Shown here piece after piece: positions 1-7,484 of a stretch of DNA of 22,387 nt (positions within the stretch are counted from its first letter, which is position 1; every line of letters begins with the position of its first letter). The translations under genes were made by a program, and so were the position numbers. Under the pieces are notes generated by a model. It had not been told where the DNA came from. It saw only the letters and a list, made by a program, of their open reading frames with translations, and did no database searches. Where the stretch lies: contig DASRWI010000008.1 of the NCBI GenBank assembly GCA_035654655.1, positions 1-22,387 of the forward strand, read 5' to 3'. Origin of the DNA: DASRWI01 sp035654655 (GTDB lineage: Bacteria; Bacteroidota; Ignavibacteria; Ignavibacteriales; Ignavibacteriaceae).

Positions 1-108
1 CTTCTCAGTGCCTTTTGGATGACCCCAGGGTTCATGCAAGACTTTATAACGCAGGGCATAGTATGCCTTGAAGTCCTCTCGCGTCTTCGGTGTTTTGATC
101 TTGTACAT
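1..108 (-). CDS. GNAT-family N-acetyltransferase, N-terminal fragment running off the left edge
   Basis: Reading the minus strand from an ATG at 108-106 gives 36 codons open to the edge. The protein starts MYKIKTPKTREDF and continues with the segments YYALRYKVLHEPW and GHPKGTEK. This pattern (LRxxVLxxPW followed by xPxGTE) is the usual opening of small GNAT acetyltransferases related to ElaA, which transfer an acetyl group from acetyl-CoA to an amine; the substrate cannot be told from this piece. The sequence AGAGGAAGC directly before the ATG would serve as a ribosome binding site. G+C here is about 47%, far above the rest of the window, and the gene points away from its neighbour. It may therefore come from another replicon or genome, joined by rearrangement or by assembly error. 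The acetyl-CoA-binding core is outside the window. Confidence 0.6.
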   Translation of the reverse strand, partial: MYKIKTPKTREDFKAYYALRYKVLHEPWGHPKGTEK

Positions 109-586
109 GCTTCCTCTTAGTATTCTTCCTTACACTAATAAACAGCATGCAGGGTTTATTGGTCATGCTTATCTCGGAAGTTGGGTAAATATTGGAGCTG
201 ACACCAATTGTAGCGACCTTAAAAATAATTATGGACACGTAAAGATTTATGTTAGTGGCGAAATAGTGGATAGCGGTACACAGTTTCTAGGAGTTATGAT
301 TGGAGACCATACTAAAACTGCAATAAATACAATGTTTAATACAGGTACAGTTGTTGGTTTTTCCTGCAATATATTTGGTGCAGGATTTCCTGCAAAGTAC
401 CTTCCATCATTCTCCTGGGGTGGCAGTGATGCTGTTACTACTTACGATATTGAAAGAAGCATTGAAACAGGGAAAAGAGCAATGCTTAGAAGAAATAAAA
501 AAATGTTGGAGACGGAAGAAAGACTTTTTAGAAAAGTTTTCGATTTAACCAAAATGGAAAGAAGAAAAAGAGGATATCCTTATTAA
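68..586 (+). CDS. GlmU-related sugar nucleotidyltransferase/acyltransferase, C-terminal remnant (5'-truncated)
   Basis: The frame is open from 62 (TAG at 59-61), with a possible TTG at 68 and an ATG at 107. Recognisable protein begins only near 119-131, at (S)ILPYTNKQHAGFIGH. It is followed by WVNIGADTNCSDLKNNYG, GVMIGDHTKTAIN and a closing region around PSFSWGG and a charged helix. This is the left-handed beta-helix (hexapeptide repeat) and tail of the GlmU-related nucleotidyltransferases of Bacteroidota-type bacteria, which are normally about 400 residues; only some 150 remain. The pyrophosphorylase domain is gone and the preceding bases belong to the opposite-strand GNAT gene, so residues upstream of about 119 are probably not native. 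Its TAA overlaps the ATG of rsmB by one base (TAATG), so the two genes were originally an operon. It is probably nonfunctional if the junction is real, and an ordinary gene cut by mis-assembly if not. Confidence 0.7.
   Translation: MKSSRVFGVLILYMLPLSILPYTNKQHAGFIGHAYLGSWVNIGADTNCSDLKNNYGHVKIYVSGEIVDSGTQFLGVMIGDHTKTAINTMFNTGTVVGFSCNIFGAGFPAKYLPSFSWGGSDAVTTYDIERSIETGKRAMLRRNKKMLETEERLFRKVFDLTKMERRKRGYPY
109..131. other. Composition and homology breakpoint
   Basis: To the left lies a minus-strand GNAT start at about 47% G+C; to the right lies plus-strand GlmU-like coding sequence at about 30% G+C that lacks its first two thirds. The switch falls between the GNAT start codon (108) and the first solidly GlmU-like residues (YTNKQH, from 131). 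No inverted repeats, transposase or target duplication are visible. The join is either a genomic rearrangement or a chimeric contig end. Confidence 0.55.
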
Positions 587-1947
587 TGAGCTTATTTGAA
601 GAGCATAAAATAAAAGATCTGTATACTGGCGTTAGAGGTATAGCAGTAAAGATTTTAAATAGAGTTGAACGTACTGATTCATATTTAGATAAATTGTTAG
701 ACCAGGAATTAAGAAATAATGAATTATCTGGACAAGATAAAGCATTACTTTTTGAAATTGTTCATGGCGTTGTTAGATGGATGGGCAGGCTTGATTGGGT
801 ATTAAATGGTTTTTACAAGGGTCAATTCTCTAAGGCAATACCTAATTTAAAAAATGGTTTACGTGTTGCACTATATCAAATTTTATTTTTGGATAAAGTT
901 CCTGACCACGCTGCTGTTAATGAAGCCGTAGAGTTTGTTAAAAAATTACAGGGGCAGAAACCTGCAGACTTTACAAATGCCATTCTTAGAAATATTATCA
1001 GGAACAAGAACGCCATTAGGTATCCTGACCCGGAAGAGGATTTAATAGGCTATTTAGCGTCATACTATTCACATCCATCCTGGATGGTTAAAAGATATTT
1101 AGAAAGATTTGGTAAGGAGAATGTTGAAAAGCTTTTAACTGCAAACAACGAACGTCCTTATTTAACTTTAAAAGTTAATACATTAAAAATTTCACCTGAT
1201 GAATTTAAAAAGCTCCTTAATTCAGTAAATTTAAAATATAATCAAGGTAAACTTTTACCAGAATTTTTCAAACTTTTAAATTTAACCAATATTGTTAATT
1301 GGGAATATTTTAATGAAGGATTTTTTGATATTCAGGACGAAAGTGCCGGTTTAGCTTGTAAATTACTCAGTGTTGAACGTGGGATGAGAGTCCTTGATAT
1401 GTGTGCAGCACCAGGAGGAAAATCATCGTTTCTTGCAGGACTTATGCATGATGAAGGAGAGATTATTTCCTTAGATAAATTTGAAAGCAGAGTTGGTATA
1501 GTTAAAAGAAACATAGAACGATTAGGATATAAATCAATCAATGCTATTGCTTTCGATGCTCTTGAATATGATAATGGAAAGTTCGATAGAATATTAGCAG
1601 ATGTCCCTTGTTCCGGTACTGGTACTTTAGCTAAGAAACCAGATATTAAATGGAAGAAGGAATTACTTGATGTACGAAAGATGAATGAAATCCAATATCA
1701 ATTATTAGAAAAAGCAGCAAGCTTAATTAAGGATGGGGGAGCTATTGTTTATAGTACTTGTTCTTTAGAACCTGAGGAAAATATTTTATTAGTAAAGAAA
1801 TTCTTGAATAATCATCCGGAATTTAAATTACAGAATGCTGGAGAAGTCCTTCCTAAACAAGTTGTTGATGAGGAAGGATTTGTCCAAACATTTCCACACA
1901 TTCACCAAACAGATGGTGCTTTTGCAGCTAAATTAATTAAAATTTAA
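586..1947 (+). CDS. rsmB: 16S rRNA (cytosine(967)-C5)-methyltransferase RsmB
   Basis: This SAM-dependent enzyme methylates C5 of a cytosine in 16S rRNA (C967 in E. coli numbering), in the cytoplasm during small-subunit maturation. Residues 14-135 form the NusB-like RNA-binding domain typical of RsmB (VRGIAVKILNRVE, DKALLFEIVHGVVR). The Rossmann methyltransferase domain follows, with DIQDESAGL at 248-256, the SAM loop VLDMCAAPGGK at 269-279, PCSG at 341-344 (Cys342) and TCS at 391-393 (Cys392). These two are the cysteine pair used by m5C RNA methyltransferases. The C-terminal HQTDGAF (440-446) is also typical. At 453 aa it is full length. The ATG overlaps the preceding stop by one base, indicating translational coupling, and the RodZ-like gene follows after 11 bases. 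Confidence 0.93.
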   Translation: MSLFEEHKIKDLYTGVRGIAVKILNRVERTDSYLDKLLDQELRNNELSGQDKALLFEIVHGVVRWMGRLDWVLNGFYKGQFSKAIPNLKNGLRVALYQILFLDKVPDHAAVNEAVEFVKKLQGQKPADFTNAILRNIIRNKNAIRYPDPEEDLIGYLASYYSHPSWMVKRYLERFGKENVEKLLTANNERPYLTLKVNTLKISPDEFKKLLNSVNLKYNQGKLLPEFFKLLNLTNIVNWEYFNEGFFDIQDESAGLACKLLSVERGMRVLDMCAAPGGKSSFLAGLMHDEGEIISLDKFESRVGIVKRNIERLGYKSINAIAFDALEYDNGKFDRILADVPCSGTGTLAKKPDIKWKKELLDVRKMNEIQYQLLEKAASLIKDGGAIVYSTCSLEPEENILLVKKFLNNHPEFKLQNAGEVLPKQVVDEEGFVQTFPHIHQTDGAFAAKLIKI

Positions 1948-1958
1948 AGTAAATAAAT

Positions 1959-2903
1959 ATGCTAGATAAATTTGCAGATGATTTAAAACATTGGCGTGAG
2001 GAAAAAGGCTTAACCTTACTTCAAGTTGCTACAAAAACTAAAATAGATATTAAAAAATTGGAAGCACTTGAAGATGGTGATTTTGCTTTCCTGCCTGAAC
2101 TTTATATTAAAGCCTTTCTAAAAGATTATGCAAAAGCAATTGGATTAAAAGAACAATTTATATTAGAAAAATATGAAGCTGCAAAACAGGGAAAATATTT
2201 TGAACCTGAAAATCAAACAACAACACAACCAACAGCTGAAGAAAAAAAAGAAAAGAAAATTGAGAAGCCTGTTCCTGAACCTGTAAAATATATAAAAGCA
2301 AAAAAGGAAAAAACGAATCAATCATTTGATGCAGTTTCTTCAAAAATATCTGATATAAATAAAGGAACAAAAAACAATAATTTCTTTTTATTATTATCTA
2401 TACTGGCCGGAGTTGTAATTATTGGTGTACTGATATATTATATTTTTATCGCTGGTGGTCCTGAAATTATGAAAGAGGGAGATTATGGTAAGGATTCGGT
2501 TGAAATGACAGCAGAGCAAGAGACTAATACAAACAATAGGTATGAAGAGGCTGCTCCAATTCAAAGCACAACAACCACTTCCACTCCAATTCAGCAAGAT
2601 AGTTTAGTTTTAACCATCGCTGTAACATCTAATGCAAGATTAAGAATAAATCCTGACAGTACAAAAACTGAAGAGTTAGTAATTCCAAAAGATGAAAGCC
2701 GCACATTTAAGGCTGATAGAAATTTTACATTATTATTTTATAATACTTCAGCGGTTCGGTTGAACTTAAATAATAAAATTATAGATTACCAACCAAAGCA
2801 GTCTGTGGAGAAAATATTGCTTGATTCTACTTATACTTATAAGATGTTAAAGATTTATCCAAAGAAGAAGATTAATGAGCAGTCAGGTACAACAAAGAAT
2901 TGA
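1959..2903 (+). CDS. RodZ-like membrane protein with N-terminal HTH
   Basis: This 314-aa single-pass protein has the RodZ layout. A cytoplasmic HTH_25-type domain occupies about residues 6-72 (LKHWREEKGLTLLQVATKT, LEALEDGDF, LYIKAFLKDYA). A lysine/glutamate-rich linker (90-120) and one transmembrane helix (about 141-164) follow, then a Thr/Ser/Gln-rich periplasmic linker and a beta-rich C-terminal domain (213-298) like the DUF4115 domain of RodZ. In known RodZ proteins the HTH binds MreB and helps rod-shape elongation; whether that holds here is inference. No good Shine-Dalgarno precedes the ATG. The 3' end overlaps ligA by 29 bases in a different frame, so the two are surely co-transcribed. 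Confidence 0.8.
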   Translation: MLDKFADDLKHWREEKGLTLLQVATKTKIDIKKLEALEDGDFAFLPELYIKAFLKDYAKAIGLKEQFILEKYEAAKQGKYFEPENQTTTQPTAEEKKEKKIEKPVPEPVKYIKAKKEKTNQSFDAVSSKISDINKGTKNNNFFLLLSILAGVVIIGVLIYYIFIAGGPEIMKEGDYGKDSVEMTAEQETNTNNRYEEAAPIQSTTTTSTPIQQDSLVLTIAVTSNARLRINPDSTKTEELVIPKDESRTFKADRNFTLLFYNTSAVRLNLNNKIIDYQPKQSVEKILLDSTYTYKMLKIYPKKKINEQSGTTKN

Positions 2904-4899
2904 AGAATTAAGAGAAAAAATTCGTGAACATGATTATAGGTATTATGTATTAGCAGAGCCTGTAATTTCTGACCAGGAATATGATTTTTTATTAAAAGAG
3001 TTAGAGAAATTAGAGAATGAAAATCCTGATTTAATCACTCCGGATTCTCCGACTCAACGAGTTGGTAAAGATTTAGTAAAAGATTTTAAACCTGTTGTTC
3101 ATATGATTCCCATGTTGAGTTTATCTAACACTTATAGTGAAGATGAACTTGTTGAATTCGACAGACGCGTAAGAGAAGGTCTTCCAGCAAATGAAAATGT
3201 TGAATATGTTGTTGAATATAAAATTGATGGGGCTTCAGTAAGCCTGCATTATGTAGATGGCAAATTAGTTACTGCTGCTACGAGAGGTGATGGTGTTGTT
3301 GGGGAAGAAATAACTTCAAACATTAAAACTTTAAGAACAATTCCGCTTACAATTAAAAAAATTATTTCAACAGAGTTTACTTTAAATGACATTGAAGTAC
3401 GTGGTGAAATATTTATGAAGATTGATGACTTCAAAAAACTTAATGAAGACAGAGCTTCAAAAGGAGAAAGACTTTTTGCAAATCCAAGAAATTCTGCAGC
3501 AGGTACAATTAAAATGCAGGACCCAAGAATTGTAGCAAAAAGAAAATTAAATATGATTGCTTATACTCTCGTAAGCATTGAAGAAGATTTTAATTCACAA
3601 TCAGAAAATCTTGATATTCTTCGTAAAGCCGGATTTAATGTTAACAAGGAAACTCATCTTTGCAAAAACCTGAATGAAGTTTTAAAAGTAATAAAGAAAT
3701 TAGAAGAAAAAAGAAATTCATTACCTTATGAAATTGATGGTGCTGTCATAAAAGTTAATTCAGTAAGACAGCAAAGAATTTTAGGCAATATTGCTAAAGC
3801 TCCAAGATGGGCAGTAGCATTTAAGTTTAAGGCAAAGCAAGCTTATACCATATTAAATAAAATAACCTGGCAGGTGGGAAGATTAGGAACTTTAACTCCG
3901 GTAGCTGAACTTGAACCTGTTCTGCTTGCAGGCTCAACTATAAGCAGGGCGACTTTACATAATTATGATGAGATATTAAGAAAAGATATTCGTGAAAAAG
4001 ATAAAGTGATAATTGAAAAAGGCGGAGACGTAATTCCCAAAGTTGTTGCTGTTGTTACAAGTGAAAGAAGTAAAGACAGTAGGGAAGTAGTGCCACCAAC
4101 AAATTGCCCTGAATGCGGAGCAAAATTATTTCATCCTGAAGGAGAAGTTTCCTATTATTGTGAAAATACTGAATGTCCCGCGCAAATTAGAGGTAGATTA
4201 GAACACTTTGCATCTCGCGGTGCAATGGATATTGAAGGATTAGGTGAAGCTTTAATTGACTTATTTGTTAATTTAGGTTATATAAAGACATATCATGATA
4301 TTTATGATTTAAAAGATAAGAAAGATGAATTAATAAATATTGAACGTCTTGGGATAAAAAGTATCGAAAATTTATTAAAAGGAATTGAAGAAAGTAAAAA
4401 AAGTCCTTTCCATAAAGTACTTTATGCGATAGGAATAAGATATGTAGGTGCAGGAGCAGCAAAAAAACTTGCTTCGCACTTTGGTTCAATTGATGCCTTA
4501 ATGAATGCAACTGAAGAAGATATTACCAATATTCACGAAATTGGACCAAGTATTAGCAAGAGTGTAAAAAAGTTCTTTACTGATGACCATAATATTAGTA
4601 TGATTAATAAGCTAAAAGAACATGGTTTGAACTTCAATGAAGAGAAAAAGGAAGTCAAGGATAATTTTTTCTTAAATAAAACTTTTGTTTTGACCGGAAC
4701 ATTAACAAAATTCTCAAGGGAAGAAGCCGGTGAAAAAATTATTAATTTAGGAGGTAAAGTGACTTCAAGTGTGAGCAAAAAAACCGATTATGTAATTGCC
4801 GGAGAAAATGCCGGATCAAAATTAACTAAAGCAGAATCATTGGGCGTTAAGGTTATTAATGAAGATGATTTTGAAAAATTATTAGGAGATTCCGTTTAG
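2875..4899 (+). CDS. ligA: NAD-dependent DNA ligase LigA
   Basis: This enzyme seals nicks during replication and repair, using NAD+ to adenylate its active-site lysine. All the expected parts are present in 674 aa, the usual length. They are the Ia domain with YRYYVLAEPVISDQEYD (21-37), the adenylation motif EYKIDG with Lys116, and NPRNSAAGTIK (203-213). EIDGAVIK lies at 286-293, the OB fold follows from about 320, and a four-cysteine zinc finger is formed by Cys411, 414, 429 and 434. Helix-hairpin-helix repeats (about 450-575) and a C-terminal BRCT domain (about 596-674, with TFVLTGTL) complete it. The start codon lies inside the end of the RodZ-like gene. Three bases separate the stop from the next gene. 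Confidence 0.97.
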   Translation: MSSQVQQRIEELREKIREHDYRYYVLAEPVISDQEYDFLLKELEKLENENPDLITPDSPTQRVGKDLVKDFKPVVHMIPMLSLSNTYSEDELVEFDRRVREGLPANENVEYVVEYKIDGASVSLHYVDGKLVTAATRGDGVVGEEITSNIKTLRTIPLTIKKIISTEFTLNDIEVRGEIFMKIDDFKKLNEDRASKGERLFANPRNSAAGTIKMQDPRIVAKRKLNMIAYTLVSIEEDFNSQSENLDILRKAGFNVNKETHLCKNLNEVLKVIKKLEEKRNSLPYEIDGAVIKVNSVRQQRILGNIAKAPRWAVAFKFKAKQAYTILNKITWQVGRLGTLTPVAELEPVLLAGSTISRATLHNYDEILRKDIREKDKVIIEKGGDVIPKVVAVVTSERSKDSREVVPPTNCPECGAKLFHPEGEVSYYCENTECPAQIRGRLEHFASRGAMDIEGLGEALIDLFVNLGYIKTYHDIYDLKDKKDELINIERLGIKSIENLLKGIEESKKSPFHKVLYAIGIRYVGAGAAKKLASHFGSIDALMNATEEDITNIHEIGPSISKSVKKFFTDDHNISMINKLKEHGLNFNEEKKEVKDNFFLNKTFVLTGTLTKFSREEAGEKIINLGGKVTSSVSKKTDYVIAGENAGSKLTKAESLGVKVINEDDFEKLLGDSV

Positions 4900-4902
4900 A
4901 AT

Positions 4903-5439
4903 ATGGGTATATTAGATAACATAAAAGATAAAATTGCATTAGGATTAGTAAATAAAGAACTTAAGAAAAATGAATTTTTAGATAGGTCATTTGCTACAGC
5001 ATTCAGAAAATCTTTTTCATTTTTTGTTATTATGCCAACTGCTGATCCCGATTTTCATCATTCATTTGAAGTTTTAAGAGGATTAGATTCAAATAAGAAA
5101 ACATTAACAATATTTTTAAATGATTTTAAAGTAAGTTTACTTCCACAAGTTTATAGAAGATTTGCAATGGATTATAATATTGAAGATATAAGTAAACTTA
5201 ACCTTCCTTCAAAAAAATTAGTGGAAAAAGTTACCAATTTAAGCTATAATGCAGTTATAGATTTAAATCGAGATGAGAACGTATTCTGCAGTTACATAAC
5301 ATCTATAGTTAATTCACCAATAAAAATAGGATTTCACAAGGCCAATGGTGATAGATATTATAACATGCAAATTGTAGATACAGGACAAAACCCGGAAAGT
5401 ACTTATAAAAATTTTATAAATTCCATACAAATGTTTTAA
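4903..5439 (+). CDS. Uncharacterised 178-aa protein resembling the N-terminal half of a GT9 glycosyltransferase
   Basis: I do not recognise a named family with certainty. There is no signal peptide or transmembrane helix. The order of segments follows the N-terminal Rossmann half of heptosyltransferase-like (GT9) enzymes. A strand plus helix (FFVIMPTADPDFHHSFEVLRGL, about 40-61) is followed by a second strand (TLTIFLNDFKVSLLPQ, 67-82). Then comes SYNAVIDLNRDENVF (114-128), which corresponds to the YDxVIDL motif, and PIKIGFHKANGDRYYNMQI (139-157), which corresponds to the RIGF...YN motif. The usual GD-proline motif near the start is replaced by ADPDFHH, and the C-terminal nucleotide-sugar-binding half is absent. 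It is therefore unlikely to be an active transferase. Small Bacteroidota proteins of the DUF6913 type look similar, from memory only. It lies 3 bases after ligA and 10 before the STAS gene. Confidence 0.65.
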   Translation: MGILDNIKDKIALGLVNKELKKNEFLDRSFATAFRKSFSFFVIMPTADPDFHHSFEVLRGLDSNKKTLTIFLNDFKVSLLPQVYRRFAMDYNIEDISKLNLPSKKLVEKVTNLSYNAVIDLNRDENVFCSYITSIVNSPIKIGFHKANGDRYYNMQIVDTGQNPESTYKNFINSIQMF

Positions 5440-5449
5440 GGAATATCTA

Positions 5450-5797
5450 ATGAACTTCGAAACTAAAAAGATAGATGATATAACCATTTTTAAGTTAAAT
5501 GAAAAAAGGTTAGATGCAAATATATCGGGATTAGTTAAAGGAGAATTTACAATTTTATTAAAAGTTGAAGGTGCTAATAAACTAATAGTTGATTTAAGTT
5601 CAGTAGAAACTTGTGATTCATCAGGATTAAGTGCAATACTTGTAGCAAATAGAATAATCAATTCAGTTAATGGCAAAATGAGGATTGCTGCCCCTTCAGA
5701 AAAAGTTCATTCATTAATCAAAATAACCCAGCTCGATAGAGTTCTCCCTGTATGTGAAACAGTTCAGGAAGCATTTGAAGAACTAAATAAGGATTGA
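5450..5797 (+). CDS. STAS-domain protein, anti-sigma factor antagonist type
   Basis: This 115-aa single STAS domain resembles SpoIIAA/RsbV. It has the strand IVDLSSVETCDSSGLSAIL with the DSSG loop at residues 56-59. Ser58 aligns with the serine that partner-switching kinases phosphorylate in SpoIIAA. In the family, the dephosphorylated form binds an anti-sigma kinase and frees the sigma factor or other target. No kinase, phosphatase or sigma factor gene is visible nearby, so its partner is elsewhere or it acts differently. A good Shine-Dalgarno (AAGGA at 5438-5442, seven bases before the ATG) overlaps the stop of the previous gene. That fixes the start and links the two genes. Confidence 0.88.
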   Translation: MNFETKKIDDITIFKLNEKRLDANISGLVKGEFTILLKVEGANKLIVDLSSVETCDSSGLSAILVANRIINSVNGKMRIAAPSEKVHSLIKITQLDRVLPVCETVQEAFEELNKD

Positions 5798-5812
5798 AAG
5801 GATAGAAAATAG

Positions 5813-7264
5813 TTGGAGGGTCCAATTATCGATTATGTTATAATTGCTGTCTATTTAATTGGTGTAACAGTAGTCGGAATTATAATTGGTGGAAGACAAA
5901 AAACAGCTAAAGATTATTTTCTTGGCGGAAAACAGATGTCCTGGTGGTCAGTTGGATTTTCAATTGTTGCCAGCGAAACAAGTACACTTACCTTTATCAG
6001 CATTCCTGGTTTAGCATACAAATCAAATATGTTTTTCTTACAGTTGGTCTTCGGCTATTTTATAGGAAGACTATTGGTTAGTGTTATTTTTATTCCTGCC
6101 TATTATAAAGGTGACCTTGAAACTGCATATGATTTTCTTGGAAAAAGATTTGGACTATCATTAAGAAAATTTACCTCAACTGTTTTTATTACAACAAGAG
6201 TTCTTGCATCCGGAGTAAGATTATTTGCAACAGCTATTCCTGTTCACATAATTACAGGGTGGAGCTATCCTGTTAGCATTTTAGTCATAGGTTTATTTAC
6301 TCTTATCTATACTTATGTAGGCGGACTTAAGGCAGTAGTTGCAATGGATGTAGTGCAACTGTTTATTTATTTGGGCGGAGCAGTAATATCAATGTATATT
6401 ATTCTTCACGGACTGCCGAATGGATTTAATGATGTTATTGCTTATGCATCTCCGGATAATAAATTTGCAATCTTCAATTTAGATTTTGGAAATAGCTTTC
6501 TTGATTTTATTTATTCGCCATATACTTTAATTGGTGGACTGCTCGGTGGTACGTTCTTAACAATGGCTTCTCACGGAACTGATCAATTATTGGTTCAAAG
6601 GTTATTAGGATGCCGAACAAAATGGGATAGTCAAAAAGCTTTAATGCTTGATGCATCTTTTATTGTTTTACAATTTGCATTCTTCTTAATTCTAGGTTTA
6701 TGCCTTTTTGCATTTTATGGTGGAGTATCTTTAGAACAGCTTGGATTAAAATCTACTGATGAAATCTTTCCAAAGTTTATCATAGAAAATCTACCCACAG
6801 GAATATCAGGAATTGTAATAGCAGGGGTACTTGCATCTGCAATGGGAACATTATCATCATCAATAAGTTCATTAGCTTCATCGACATATTTGGATTTATT
6901 CAAAGCATCTGCCAAAGAAAAGATGACTGAGAAGAAACAAATATTCTGGTCAAGGATATTCACACTTATTTGGGGAGTTATACTTATTGGCGGGGCAATG
7001 CTGTTTACATCAACCAAAAATCCAGTTGTTGAATTAGGATTAAAGATAGCTTCATTCACTTATGGTGGTTTACTTGGTACTTTCTTCTTAGGATTATTAT
7101 TCAAGAAGGTTGATCAGCGTGAAGCATTCATAGGATTCATTGCAGGTATTTTAATAATGATAGCTGTAATCTTCTTTACACGAATTGATTTTACCTGGCA
7201 TACATTAATCGGTTGCCTTACAACTATAGCGGTAGGTAATTTGATGAATAGGGTGTTGAAATAA
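5813..7264 (+). CDS. Sodium:solute symporter family (SSS/SLC5) transporter
   Basis: This is an inner-membrane sodium-coupled uptake protein of 483 aa with about 13 hydrophobic segments throughout. Family marks are DYFLGGKQMSWW (34-45), SETSTLTFISIPG (54-66), YVGGLKAVVAMDVVQ (168-182), HGTDQLLVQRLLGC (254-267) and the Na+-site helix AGVLASAMGTLSSSISSLAS (337-356). It looks closest to the unassigned bacterial NIS/SMVT-like branch; substrate is unknown. The start is a TTG at 5813; no in-frame ATG occurs before residue 42, which lies after the first helix. AAAGGA at 5797-5802, ten bases upstream, supports it. The gene is 15 bases downstream of the STAS gene and ends the first plus-strand block. 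Confidence 0.88.
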   Translation: MEGPIIDYVIIAVYLIGVTVVGIIIGGRQKTAKDYFLGGKQMSWWSVGFSIVASETSTLTFISIPGLAYKSNMFFLQLVFGYFIGRLLVSVIFIPAYYKGDLETAYDFLGKRFGLSLRKFTSTVFITTRVLASGVRLFATAIPVHIITGWSYPVSILVIGLFTLIYTYVGGLKAVVAMDVVQLFIYLGGAVISMYIILHGLPNGFNDVIAYASPDNKFAIFNLDFGNSFLDFIYSPYTLIGGLLGGTFLTMASHGTDQLLVQRLLGCRTKWDSQKALMLDASFIVLQFAFFLILGLCLFAFYGGVSLEQLGLKSTDEIFPKFIIENLPTGISGIVIAGVLASAMGTLSSSISSLASSTYLDLFKASAKEKMTEKKQIFWSRIFTLIWGVILIGGAMLFTSTKNPVVELGLKIASFTYGGLLGTFFLGLLFKKVDQREAFIGFIAGILIMIAVIFFTRIDFTWHTLIGCLTTIAVGNLMNRVLK

Positions 7265-7271
7265 GTAGCCC

Positions 7272-7358
7272 CTAGAAGAAAGGGTCATAGGAGCGAATCC
7301 CAAAGAGATAAAGTGTCGCAATCTCAAATGATTTGAGATTGCATCGTAAAACTTCTAG
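7272..7358. repeat. Intergenic palindrome, probable degenerate REP-like element
   Basis: The 220-base gap 7265-7484 holds no gene. Within it GCAATCTCAAAT (7318-7329) and ATTTGAGATTGC (7331-7342) form a perfect 12-bp inverted repeat with a one-base centre. It is flanked by an outer inverted repeat, CTAGAAG (7272-7278) and CTTCTAG (7352-7358). The left half also reads GTCAT, GGAGCGAA, then GCAATCTC. From memory this resembles a decayed copy of the intergenic palindrome found in many Bacteroidota-like genomes (GTCATTGCGAGGAGCG...GCAATCTC and its mirror). The hairpin has no U-run directly after it, so it is not a canonical terminator, though it could protect or attenuate the upstream transcript. 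The rest of the gap (7375-7484) is very T/A-rich and probably contains the promoter of the next gene; I could not place boxes with confidence. Confidence 0.6.
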
Positions 7359-7484
7359 CAACAACAACATTAAAGAAAAAAATTATCTTCTAAAATTTCC
7401 TTACTTTATCTTTTCCTTTTAATCTTCTTTTTTATTAAAATACATCTACAATTATTTTTTATTTTTCAATAATCTCATTTAAAT

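Noticed and set aside
44..238. Minus-strand 64-codon frame across the left junction
   Set aside because: It runs out of frame with both the GNAT start (ATG at 108) and the GlmU-like reading frame, and has no recognisable content.
5314..5676. 120-codon minus-strand frame
   Set aside because: It spans the end of the half-GT9 gene and the STAS gene, both supported on the plus strand; it is an antisense shadow.
7318..7342. Palindrome as a rho-independent terminator
   Set aside because: The 12-bp stem is not followed by a U-run on either strand (GCATCGTAAA on one side, GACACTTTAT on the other); T-rich sequence begins only later.
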